Below, one piece after another: positions 11,968 through 23,022 of a DNA stretch of 64,000 nucleotides. The notes beneath the pieces are model-generated. The model saw only the letters and a program-made list of their open reading frames with translations, was not told the DNA's origin and did no database searches. Source of the DNA: Metarhizium brunneum (Eukaryota > Ascomycota > Sordariomycetes > Hypocreales > Clavicipitaceae); contig NC_089422.1 in the NCBI RefSeq assembly GCF_013426205.1, positions 3,596,001 through 3,660,000 of the forward strand. The letters run 5' to 3'. How positions within the stretch are numbered: position 1 is the stretch's first letter; each line of letters starts with the position of its first letter. The translations under genes were made by a program, and so were the position numbers.

Positions 11968-14325
11968 ATGCGCCGCCTTTCGCAATCTTTGCACGGCATG
12001 ATGTCGTCGTCTCGTGATGTCGAAGGCGAGACTGCCCTCGCGGATATGGTTGTCTCTGGCCGTCAGTTTTATGAGGCGCAGCAGTACAAGCGGGCTCTGG
12101 AACAGTTCACGAGAGTGAGAGCCTGTGAGCCCCTATTGTGTGAGAGTGAGACCTCTTCTGACGTTTTGGTAGGCAATGAAATACTGTCCTTGCGCTAGGG
12201 GGGTCAAACGTGAGAGATGTACATGCAAGAATTTTGAAAGGGTCGCTGCTGAGGAGGGTTGCATCTTCAAAGAAGCCATGTATAACTGCAAATGCGACGT
12301 CGGGAGGACCTTCAACAAGTGTGACAATAGGAACCACATCCAGGCCCTGGATTACCGAGCTGCCACGTTTGAAGCATTGGGTAAACTGGATCGTGCTAAG
12401 AAAGATGCCGAATGGATTTTGGAGCTGGCTCCAAGACTGCCAGATGTAAGTGAGCTTTCCTGGGTGAAGTCGCCTCGCACTGACAATAGACCATGAAGGG
12501 ATATCTTCGTCTGGGAAAAGTAGCGCGGTTACAAAAGAACCATGAATTCGCGTGGAAGATCTACAATGCTGGCATCAGCATAAATAAAGATGTGGAAGTG
12601 GCGTCGTCGCCAAAGTTGCAGGTGCATTCTGACAAGCCCGAGCTCGCAGACGACACGTTGGACTGACGTGAATTTAGCAACTTTACAAAGCGCGAACGCC
12701 GCTTCACAGACATTTCTCTAGGAAGGATCCCCTCCGGCTGCCTACAGAAATTGCGATGCTTATATTCTCATACATGGAATTTACCGAATTGCCGTATGCG
12801 CCTTGCTTAAATCTTCCCGACGATCCTCGTACTGACGTTCTTTGCGCAGTCCATGCTTAGGCGTCTGCAAGCTCTGGAGGCGCACCTTGACAAGCCCTCT
12901 GTATGATCGATTATGGAGGACAATGATATTTCCTGGTAGAGGCATGAAGCGTGCCCCTCGATACGATGCTCTGAAGAAGATGCTGTCTTGGGCAGGCAAG
13001 GGGGGAGCGAGGAAAATCGTCATCCCGCTACCGAAAGCATTTCTACTAAACCAACAAAAGCTAACACTACTTTTGAAAGCGTCCCCATGCTTAGAATATT
13101 TGGAAATTGGTCCACAATTCGATATCCTGATGTTTCCGCCCAAGGAGAATATGTGGACAAAGTTACGGCATGTGTCTATCAATGGCACTGGTGATCCTGC
13201 TAAACCGGCTTGGAGTACACCTGTAATTCCGATAGGCGGATTTCCATTGGCGTTTCTCAACAACGCTGCGGCTTCGCTGGAGCATCTTGTTCTCACCGGA
13301 ATACCAGAGCCGTGGTATATGACACAGTCTGTGCCATTTCTCCCCAACCTAAAGACCTTGCGGATGTGCAACATTTCTACATTACGCCAGTCATTTCCTA
13401 TAGTACGTAACCTTGGAAACTGTGATCAAGCAGCTGAAAAAAAAAAGACTAACAATCGTCATAGTTTTTCCTCTCTGACGCCTTCCCTCGACTTGAACAA
13501 CTCTGGATCGGCCCCAACATCCCAAATCTTGACTCAAATTCCCTATCCGGCTGGCGAGAAAAGTGGCATACGATGTGGAACCATCTCAAAGTCCTCATAT
13601 TCGAAGAATCATCCGTTGTTGGGCCTATTTCCCAAGTCGAAAATTCGCTCCTCACGCTGCGTCTTTTGACATGCCTAAACTACGGCAACTCCCTACAACA
13701 CATCCGCTTCGACATTCCCTCAGACAACGAGGATAGACATGGAAGGCATCGTGTATTCAGCAACAGTCGTACGTTGCACGGTGATATTGATATACCCCAG
13801 TATCCTGAATTTCGGAACCTCCACTCACTCGCTTCCAAGTCTTTGTGCATCTCCCCAGACATATTAAGACTCCTATTTTCTGATGCTTTGAATATGGGAA
13901 AAATACAATCATTTGACATTGTATTTCCAATAGAGTCACTGAACGATCGCGTCGGAGACAGGAGCATTACTCACCTCAAGGGATACGAATGGCTTCGTGG
14001 CGCAGCATCCATCACGTCCATGGGCTGCTACAGGTTCCGATTTAGATCGTACCCTCGAAACGACGATGACCTCCCACTCCCTCAATTTCTCGCGAGCTTT
14101 CCGAATCTCGAAACGCTGAGTATTTTCTCGGAGAATTATGAGGAGGCGGAATTTGCTGGCGTAGTGGCAGCCATTTTGAAGGCGACTACATTAAAGACAA
14201 TCTATACGACATCGGTCAAAGGCGCGGTTATGGATCAGTTGAGGACGGTTGCAGAGAGCCAGGGCGTCAAGTTGATATGGGGACATCAGCCACAGGCATG
14301 GCCGGTACCATTGGATGAATCGTAA
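11968..14325 (+). CDS. TPR / F-box / leucine-rich-repeat protein (Pof3-like)
   Basis: F-box proteins act as substrate adaptors in SCF ubiquitin ligases; TPR plus F-box plus LRR is the layout of fission yeast Pof3. Model: join(11968..12114, 12173..12445, 12490..12621, 12678..12793, 12850..13402, 13465..14325), 693 aa. The five introns are 44-62 nt and all use GT..AG. TPR-like helices occupy residues 1 to about 180 (ADMVVSGRQFYEAQQYKRAL and LDYRAATFEALGKLDRAKKD). The F-box begins near 201 (DPLRLPTEIAMLIFSYM) and continues across an intron to CLGVCKLWRRTL. The rest has leucine-rich segments such as LEHLVLTGIP and FPRLEQLWIG. A Cys-rich insert in exon 2 (CPCARGVKRERCTCKNF) is unusual between TPR units. 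The start is uncertain: ATGs at 11998 and 12001 are also in frame. The substrate is unknown. Confidence 0.82.
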
Positions 14326-14539
14326 CGAACACAAGAGCCATATGTTTTTGGACACAGGATAAGGACCAACATTAGAGACTGCTTGTTGATTTGGATATGG
14401 AAAGACCAAATCTTGTCTATAAAATCTATTCTAGATAGTCGTGGCATTATGATAAAGATCACTCCCCTGACCGCTTACGCTTCATATAATCCAACTCCTC
14501 AGCATGCTGATGCCAAACACAAAAGCCCCTCAACGCAAC
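14326..14539. other. Short convergent gap F-box gene / GTPase gene
   Basis: Only 214 bp separate the two stop codons, so the 3' untranslated regions may overlap. Nothing else is visible. Confidence 0.6.
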
Positions 14540-16038
14540 CTACCCCCTACCAACCTTGAAGGATAAAATCTATAGAGACGTCAGCAAGCAGTCAGCCAGC
14601 AGTCATTACACGGCCGCCCAACATTCAAAAAGAAAAGGAAAGGAAAGGAAAAAAGGGAAGAGGAAAATAAAAAATAAACTTACGTCATTCTTCCCAACAG
14701 CAACATAATCGTCCTCGGCCACCCTCAACCCCCCAAAACCTTCAACATAGGCAATCGGCGCATCTCCCATGACCTTCTTCGCAACATCTCCCACCGTCGA
14801 CCCCTTCTTGACAAGCACGCAATCCCGAAACACAACCTTGGACTCTGACGCCCCGGAGCTAAAGGTTGCTGTATTCCTCACCGGAAAGACGGGGACCAGC
14901 CCCAGCAGCTCTGCCGCCCTCGTCAAAACCTGCACGACGCCCGTCGACCCGAACCGGTAGAGCACCATGTCCTTCAGGTTCTCTATCCGGTTGCGGTTCT
15001 TCTCGTCCAGTTCCTTTAGGCCCCCGCCGTCGGGGTCCCCCTGCTCAATGAGATCCTCGCGCGTGTCTATAAACTCGCTCCCCTCGACGTACTTTATGTA
15101 CCCCTGTTTGGCCATTTTCCGCAAAAAAATTTCGGAGATTGCGGAGCAGAGGACGATCGTCTTGGGGTCCTGCATCTTTGCGATTTTGGAAATGTTCTTG
15201 TCGGCGTCCGGGTGGTCGATTTTGTTGAGGGCAATGACGGTGGGGAACTTCTCGTCGACAAAGGCGTTGACAATGTGGGCGACGGTCTCGTCGGGCCATT
15301 CCTCGAGGGGCTCCTTGACGGCGGCCCGGTCCAGGGTGCGGGCGATGACGGTCGACGTGGCGCCGTATCCGGAGAATTGGCCCTGGAGGGTTTCCACGGC
15401 GGTGGCCTTGACGGCGACGTGGCGGCGGCGGATGCTGGGCCACCGCTGCATGAGGTTGCCGAGGATCCAGGCGACGATTTCGCTCCGCAGCCAGGCGATG
15501 TCGACGGAGGGGTCGTAGCCGCGCGTCTCTTTGCCCTCGGCGTCCACTGTGCCCGAGGCGTCGACGACGTGTATCAGGGCGTCGGCGTGGCGGAGGTCGT
15601 CGAGGAACTTGTTGCCCAGGCCGCGGCCCTGGTGGGCGCCGGGGACGAGGCCGGCCACGTCGAGGAGCTCGATGGGCACGGAGCGCCGGCCGTCGACGCA
15701 GGCGCCGTAGTTGGGTTTGCAGCGGTCCGAGACATGGTGGCGGGCGCAGGCACAGTCGATCTGGAGGTAGCCGATTGCTCTTTGGGGGTCGATGGTGGTG
15801 AAGCTGTGGCGCGTGTTAGATGCCGAGTTCTGGGAGCGGACGAGGGGTGGACGGTACGTACGGGAAGTTGCCTGGTTTTGGGGGAGGGTGTTGTTAGCGG
15901 TTTGCGCGCATTTCACTGAGGCAGCGGGCTGGAGCCTTGCGTACCGACTTTGGAGGAGGCATCTGTTAGGCTGTTTAGAGTTGTGCTCTTGCCGGCTGAG
16001 GGTTTGCCTACGAGGCCGATGAGCGGATCGCGAGGCAT
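14540..16038 (-). CDS. Obg/YchF-superfamily GTPase of the YGR210C type
   Basis: A predicted translation-linked GTPase, homologous to uncharacterised yeast YGR210C and archaeal YchF-like proteins. Model: complement(join(14540..14569, 14684..15803, 15862..15871, 15945..16038)), 417 aa. The G1 loop is GKPSAGKS (residues 11-18), switch I is FPFTTIDP (34-41), G3 is DVAG (83-86) and G4 is NKID. Cysteines at 52, 54, 63 and 70 in [13 protein letters not shown] are typical of this branch. The C-terminus carries the family's YGR210-type domain and ends [23 protein letters not shown]. The second exon is only 10 nt (GCAACTTCCC). It joins VG to FPF exactly as the conserved switch I requires, and both flanks have GT/AG signals. 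The last exon is 30 nt, after a pyrimidine-rich 114-nt intron. Confidence 0.9.
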
Positions 16039-18120
16039 GGCGGGGTGGTTTCGCCGCCTGAGACGGACTCGAGGATGTGTAGGAGGCCTCTCGTTGCGCA
16101 AATGTGGCTATAGTACGGGAGAGTTGGAGAGATACAAGGGAGATTGACTAGACAGGGTGGCCGCGGTCTCTATCCCTTGAAGGCGTGGGCTTGTGCACAA
16201 GGAGGAGTTTGTGCGATGGTCGTCCGGTTCTTGTGAAGTCTGGTCGCAAAATTCGGGGATGCGCCCCGCCATCAATGGATCCGTCAGGTCAGACCGGACG
16301 GGCTCTGCAGGCACTAAAAGAAAGGGTAATAGTGGGTCTAACGGCCCACCCTGGTTAAATCGGGCCAGACCGTCACTTACACCAAGAGTCTTCATGTGTT
16401 CCCGTGCCATTGATCAGGCACAACATATTTCAAAGAATTTAGTGAGTTGGGTGAGACCTAGGACTGGTAGAAGGTCTCCGGCTGTCAGAATAAAATTTTT
16501 TTCGTGGCTACAGGATACATGGGTGGGTGTTTGACCAGGCAAAACACCTCGAGAACAAGACGCCTTCCAATGGTCCCGAATCTCGATGTTCGGTTATGCC
16601 TATAAATGAATTATTTTCGGCGCACTAATTTGCTATGCCCCCTCTCTTGTTGTGTCAAATGTTGGCTTACCAAGAGAGAATTAGACTGGAATTCAGTATA
16701 CAGCTTGCACAAGACTGGCACATCAGAGCAGGGCCTGCTAGCAATTATTCTAGCATAGCAGCCCGCCGTTTCAAATACGTATCGACCATCTTGAATGCTG
16801 AGTCGTCAACCTTTGTCAAACCAGCGAGACAGTATATTGAATACACACCTTCGAGAGTATCATCCAATGGCAAGTCTCTCCAAAATGACCTCTATTCTTA
16901 TTCCCCTAGGTTACCTCGAACCGCGGCGCACGGCACTTCGATTGAAGATGTACCTCGGCTGACTACAGAGGCTGTCACGGAGGAACAAAAGAAGCGACCG
17001 CAAGAACAAACCCCAGGCATTGTAAGAGCCAATCGAGTTAAACCTGGCAAATTGCCCTTCCCAAGATGATACTTCTCGCGCAGGCAATAGATCTCACTTG
17101 CGCCTCAAATTGCGCCAAGCAGAAGCCGACGTTGCGATGAAACCGACGGACGGCGCTAGATCACGCGATCTTTGCGTTGGAGTTGTGAATGTCTCAGCGC
17201 AGGACGTAGCTCTGGTGCTTAAATATTGTACCAGGTGGTTTTTGGGTAAGAGGGAAAACCGGAGTATAGCAGTTGACAAGAGGGAGAATCTGTAGACATT
17301 GCCAAGGGACAAGAGGATCGGAAGGCGATTGTTCCAATGTACATGACTGCAATGATGTTCCAAGAATACCAGGAATGAAATTGATTAGATACAGCCAAGA
17401 TAAGCAGTTGGCAGAAAATGGATTTCCCCGTCTGTCGAAACCCTCAGACCATGCTCAAAAGGCCGTTAGACATACATGCCGTCCGCCCCAGTCTGTTACG
17501 AATCCCTTGAAAAACTCATACTGCGGCGAGGGAGATCTTCTATTTGAGATGAAAGGCCGAGTTCTAAATGTCTCAAATGGACTTGTAGGCTTTCTCTAGG
17601 ATTTTATGTGCGGCGGATGAAATGACCCCGCTTACGTCTAGAGTCGAAAGGTTTTAGCAGGATACCAGTCATCGTCTTATGTGGAGGTTATCATTACTTT
17701 CAGTCACTCTAGGAGCGATCTATTCTGCGCATACAAATGCCGATGGGAATGGGGTCTGGCTCTTTTCCTTCTCTCTCTCTTTATCTCTCTCTATTTTTTT
17801 TTTTTCAAAGAAGAAATTAAAGTTGTCTGAATTTCGCCATAGAGCATCCATCCGTCCATTTGTCCATGATCCTGCCCCGCCATCAACGGGACAAACAGTG
17901 GGGCATCAAACCACATCAAACGAAAGACAACTCCATCTACAGACATGGTGCAAGAACCTCACTCATCTCACACACATGCGTAGCTTGCATGTCGAATTAT
18001 CCCGAACCCACCCGCCATAAAGCATCGTCACACACCGTTGTCTGTACCGATACGGCCGGTACACCCAGCCGGAAGCAAACCGAGTTTGCCTCCAGAGCTA
18101 GTCCAGAGGTCAACAAACAC
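16039..18120. other. Gene-poor region around a doubtful ORF
   Basis: About 2 kb between the GTPase and SET-gene starts, presumably including both promoters. One plus-strand ORF (16635-17069) is listed separately with low confidence. A pyrimidine tract of CTCTCT and T runs lies at about 17767-17808. No RNA gene or transposon was recognised. Confidence 0.5.
16635..17069 (+). CDS. Hypothetical protein, 144 aa, doubtful
   Basis: An ATG-initiated open frame ending in a basic tail (KPGKLPFPR). I recognise no family. The composition (Ser, Arg, Pro, evenly spread aromatic residues) is compatible with a real protein. No splice-extended version was found and there is no signal peptide or membrane segment. 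It sits alone in a 2-kb gene-poor stretch upstream of the SET-domain gene. A chance ORF is about as likely as a species-specific gene. Confidence 0.25.
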   Translation: MPPLLLCQMLAYQERIRLEFSIQLAQDWHIRAGPASNYSSIAARRFKYVSTILNAESSTFVKPARQYIEYTPSRVSSNGKSLQNDLYSYSPRLPRTAAHGTSIEDVPRLTTEAVTEEQKKRPQEQTPGIVRANRVKPGKLPFPR

Positions 18121-20046
18121 ATGTCATCCAAGCCATCAATGTCGTCCCAGCTCCCCATCGATACGTTCCCCGCATGGGCTCATCTCAACGACGTTCAGTT
18201 CACACACGTCAATCTTCAAGATGTAGGCGAGGGTAAGGGGTTCGGACTCGTTGCGCATGAGGATCTGGAGAGTGCCGAGGCGGATGGCACGAGCAAAGGC
18301 CTTGTTACGATTCCTCACGATCTGGTGCTATCTGCTGAGGCCGTGGAGGACTTTGCCAAGGTTGACCACAACTTCAAGCAGTTACTTGAAGCAGTGGGAC
18401 GACAAGTACGTCGCTATTCCAAACCCGGATGACGCGGCTTATTGACCGGGGACAGTCCACGAGAGGTGATATAATGCTCTATTTAGTCTCCCAATTCGCC
18501 CAATCCAGCCGCCCAAAGGGTCTATCGCCCACCCCATGGACTGAGTACATCCGCCTTTTGCCTCGGCCCATTCCCGTTCCAACTATGTGGACGGAGCCGG
18601 AACGCTTACTCCTAAATGGGACGTCGTTGGAGGTTCGTCTGTCATCCGTGTTCCTGATATAGTAAATGGGGCCGTTTCTTTGATTACCCGGGGATTTTCT
18701 TATTTAATCATCATGCCCTGTTTTTTGATCTTACTAGGGGTCTAGACTGACGGCGTGATAGGCTGCCCTGGAAGCCAAACTCCTCTCTTTGGGCAAAGAG
18801 TTTGACACGCTGCGTGAGGTGTCTGAGGATTTTCCATTTTGGAATGAGTTCCTGTGGAGCGGCGAAGAGGTTTCTCTGGAGGACTGGGTATTAGTTGATG
18901 CCTGGTACCGTTCGAGGTGCTTGGAGCTACCACGGTCAGGAGCCGCCATGGTCCCGGGACTTGACATGGTGAACCATTCGAGCAAAGCAACAGCCTATTA
19001 CGAAGAAGACGACCATGACAATGTTGTGCTCCTCATCCGCCCGGGATGTCCAGTTCGCAGCGGCGAGGAAGTCACAATCTCGTATGGCGACGCTAAGCCT
19101 GCTTCTGAGATGCTCTTCAGCTATGGATTCATCGACCCCAACAACATCGTGGACAAGTTGACGCTGCGCCTGGATCCCTTCCCAGATGATCCCTTGGCAA
19201 GGGCAAAATTACGAATTTCTAACAGCGGACCGACTTTGACAATCTCACGAAAAGAGACGGAAGACTCGCAAGGAGCGTCTTCAATTGTATGGCGCTCACC
19301 GTTTGTGTACCTGATGTGCCTCAACGAGGAAGACGGCCTGTCGTTCCAACTTCTCCAAGATACTGCAGGGGACAGACAGCTAAGACTCTTTTGGCAAGGT
19401 GAAGACGTGACAGATCAAGCGGACGATTTCGAAACCCTGATCCAGGGCCACGATCTCTGTCCCGTGTTTAAACTCAGGGCTATTACTGTGTTGCATGAGA
19501 AGGTCGGAGAGCAATTGGCCCGAATTAGTCGCGGCCCATCAGACGATGAGCTAGAACCCTTGCAGGCGGCTGGCTTGCTGAGAGCTGAATCCATAGCAGC
19601 CGCAAGAATATTGAAGGATGTGGAAAGCAAATTGTTGGGCCATGCGTTGGAGGCGTTGGACAATGAGGTGAGTTTCGTATTACACCTTGCTCATCTTTCG
19701 CGCATGTCGTTCGATTGTCTGCCAATGGCGTTTTGTGGCACACCCCCTTTGAAGGCTCACAGCCGTCAACTCTTGCAAGAATCGGGAGACATGGAAGGCT
19801 GAGAGAAACAAAAAAACAAGATTCGGCAGCCGCACAAGGTGGCTGATTGATCGAAGACTGACTAATCCAATCACATCGCTTGTTGAAATATTGCGATACT
19901 AATCAGGCTTTGTTACGCTCTTCTAGAGGACGAATCTTCTTGCGAACAACCACGTGGTGGCATATCTCGGATCGAAGGAAGATTACCCAATCGGGCAAGA
20001 AGCGCAAGCCACGGCAGCCAATGACGACGCAGACGACTTTAGTTGA
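18121..20046 (+). CDS. SET-domain protein lysine methyltransferase (SETD3/Rubisco-LSMT-like)
   Basis: The SET fold moves a methyl group from S-adenosylmethionine to a lysine. The split-SET, Rubisco-LSMT-like class acts on non-histone proteins such as ribosomal proteins and elongation factors (yeast Rkm and Efm1 enzymes). Model: join(18121..18405, 18456..18632, 18762..19667, 19927..20046), 495 aa. Features are FPAWAHLND at the N-terminus, GKGFGLVA (the start of SET), WVLVDAWYRSRCL, and the catalytic-core signatures VPGLDMVNHSS and VTISYGD followed by FSYGF. A helical substrate-binding domain completes the protein, which ends in an acidic tail (NDDADDFS). Two junctions are less certain. The donor at 18633 is GTTCGT, and the last intron is 259 nt. 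The frame closes only with these choices, and the final exon (TNLLANNHVVAYLGS) looks conserved. The target protein is unknown. Confidence 0.83.
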
Positions 20047-23022
20047 CCGAGGATAAACTGCCTACTCGGTAGTGTACTTGAAAACAACATTGGAGGTAGC
20101 ATGATAATCCGCAATGGTACTGCGACCGCTAGTCGCCGTAGGAGGAACTTGTGTTTGTCGTCTCACTTAGTTTGGCGTTGGGCGTGAAGAGGAGCCTGTA
20201 TTGGCACGCCCCGTGCGTTGGGCTTCTGCACTAGGGGCCATTCTGCTGCATTTACCAGAGAACTGGGACAGAACTTTTGGCGCTGCTAAAGCGGTTGTAG
20301 TGATGGCAGGTCAGTTCGAAAGTGCCCAAAAGATTCCGTCTTGGAACAAGGCTGCCCAAAGAGGTGGCCAAGGTCACATGGGGGGCGACGGCTGTCGAGT
20401 GGAAGTGCCGGCTATCTCTGTATGAGTTGTGCTGAGAGGTCAGTCCACCTCTCAATAAATTATAACCGAGCCACTGGTTAAGCATACATGTCAAATTGTG
20501 AAATCATTCCATATTTGTCAGGCAACCAAGACGGGCCAGCATGTCTGGGGTAATCTCACCGTACCCAACTCTCTGGGTGGACTGGAGAAGCACAACCGTT
20601 GACCCCACAACGCATGACAAGACCAGCTCACCTGGGGGAGCCCTTGGGGCCCTTAGGACCCTTGGGACCACATGGAGGCGGTTGTGGATGCCGGGATTGT
20701 GTGGCTTGTTCGCTACGACTCATGTTGTTGGAGATTCTCGAAAATAGACGACTCTAGACATTGCTCCCAGGTAGGTATTCTGTTTTGATGGCGGCTTGAT
20801 TGCCAAAGCTCGGCTCATCTCTGTGACCATGATTTCGGCTTTGGCCAAGGGGGACTGCGTCTTGGTAGAAATAGCTGGCTGGGTAAATTGGGCCAGCAGG
20901 ACGACAACTCTCTGAGCAGAATTAATGGCGCGGTTCCCGCTTGGCGTCAATGCGAGAGTCCAGGGCCTGCAAATCCCTCGTCAACATGCCCAGGGGGTGC
21001 AAAATTAGTTGAGGGAGGATAGAAATAGAGTATGCGATCTTCCAGGGAGGCTAGCAAATACTGGCGAATGGAGGCAGAAGAAGCAAGACAGTCAAGCTAC
21101 AACAAAACCTGCGTCAGTATCGTGGCGTGGTCGGTGTTTGCGGCACAACCGGACAGGCGGTATTATACACTCTCAAGTTTCAACTCTGAGCCTTGAGGGT
21201 GTGGTAGGGTGTGGTGTGAAGCCATGTCTCAGGGCAAACTTAAACTTGGAAAGGATGAGCACCTGCAAACGCTGGCACAAGTGACCCAATGGAACCGTGG
21301 TGGTCAGGGGACTCGGACGGTTTTTTCTTTACCTGTTCCCCGCATTCTATTTCACCGAATCCGGGGTAATCAATCTTAGCATGACGGAGCATGTTCGAGA
21401 TGCCGATGTTGGGCGTGCAATAAACATGATTTGCCGGGACCAGGACAGCAAGTTTTTAGGCCCTTGTCCATAGTTGGGGGAAGGAGGTATATATGTAAAC
21501 GATGCGACTTCAATAGAAAAGAAAGACGCCATGTGCGTAGTTTGAGCATATCATCTCGTAGCGCTGAGAGTATTGAGCAAAGCGACATGGAGCGACCAGA
21601 TCGTAGCAGAGTTTCATGGCTTCGCAAGACTATCTATCCACAATGATGCCACGATGATGGATGTGTCTCAATTGGTATCATTGGAGAATGAGCCAACACC
21701 GTATGAATCACGTCGTTGTAAAGGCAGACACAGGGCTGATTCAAGTCGAGGGTAATGGGGTGATGGGGTAATGGCCAAGACGGATGTGCCGCATCATGAT
21801 GGATGAAGTCTTTCCATATCTGGCAAAATGCGTTGGTGGCATCGTGTTGAGAAAGAAGACAGAATTCAGGGCAGAGTCCGACATCAGCCGAATTATCTGC
21901 CGGATAAAAGGGAGGCGCAAGTTGGTGGTGATGTGGCGTCTGCGTCGTGATGACATCTGGATGGATTGACGATGGGGACTGGGAGAACAAACCTGCAGGG
22001 GCCACCGACTGGGCAGTGAAGACCCAGGTGCCGTAAGGGCGGCGCCTGCGCTGCCCCAGACAAGGCATCTGGGCGTGGGCCGTGGACTCGCCGTGGACTC
22101 GGAGACCCGTAATCCCCCGCCTCCCGTTGGCTCAATCGCACCCAGGTCAGTGCTGTGTCCTGAAGACCGGGGAACATTGAAGCCAAGAGTAGCGCCTGGT
22201 CACGCATCCCGATTGCACCAGACTTTCCCCGGAATCCGTTCATGGACATGGACATAGTAGCCTGTATGTACGGCATGTACATGTACCCCGAGATCTCCGC
22301 ACGGAAACATTGCGTTGAAGCGACGAACCGTGTAAAGTAACTACTCAACTAGTTAGTAGACCTGGACGTTCAAACAGTCGACGCTAGCAACCGCCAGAAC
22401 AGTCAAAAAAGTCCGACCATGACCATCTTGCCCCGGACATGTCCATCTCCATCCCCATTTCATCATTTCATTGTCCGCTCCACACATCCTTTGTCTTCTC
22501 ACGCTGTCCCTTCCCGGCCCACTCCTACTTATCCCACGTTTTCCCTTCTTCTCTTCCGACTTCAATAAACCTCCCCACTCTGGTGACGAGCACGCCAGCT
22601 TGACTCTTTGTTGCGTCCTCCCGCCTACGCCGAGAACGACAAACTTCCAGAGGTCAGAGGGCAGGGACTGCGGATAACATCTTTTGCGAGTTCCGGGACG
22701 AAAGAGAAGCAACAAGAACAGAAGAAAAATCGAGCCTGCATCGCCGTTCTAGAAATCCGGGGAGAGAATTTGTCCCGCGTCTTTGAGAAGCGCAGCCCAG
22801 ACAAAAGGTACGAGGGGGGAGCCCTGGCGTGAACTCGCCAATCGACGTCTACCTCGGCGCATACTCCCAAGCTGCAAAGTTACTGAGCAGAACAAGCTCA
22901 AGGGCTCGAGGGTTTCAACACTACACATTATACACATCATTTTGCCCGCCTTTCACTTCGATAAGACACGAGTACGTACGCAACGTTGCAATCTATCAAG
23001 TCCATCCCTGGACGTTGCCAAA
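20047..23022. other. 3-kb region upstream of facB, no gene recognised
   Basis: All open frames here are short, overlap each other on both strands and match nothing I know. A run of near-repeats built from CCCTTGGG/CCCTTAGG lies at about 20636-20675. The final 800 bp hold several CreA-type hexamers (listed separately) and a purine/pyrimidine-rich leader. A long regulatory region for facB is plausible. A non-coding RNA or a small unrecognised gene cannot be excluded. Confidence 0.45.
22167..22762. promoter_or_regulatory. Scattered CreA-type SYGGRG hexamers upstream of facB
   Basis: Hexamers fitting the CreA consensus on either strand occur at 22167-22172, 22227-22232, 22431-22436, 22573-22578 and 22757-22762. 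FacB-type genes are under carbon catabolite control in Aspergillus, so sites are expected. Five in about 600 bp is only around twice the chance rate for so loose a motif. This is weak support. Confidence 0.25.

Noticed and set aside
15212..15919. 235-codon plus-strand frame over the GTPase gene
   Set aside because: Its Gly/Val/Asp/Ala-rich composition is typical of antisense to GC-rich codons; the minus strand carries the conserved GTPase.
22167..22762. CreA-type hexamers as proof of catabolite repression of facB
   Set aside because: Their number is only modestly above chance for a degenerate 6-mer, so they are kept only as a low-confidence regulatory note.
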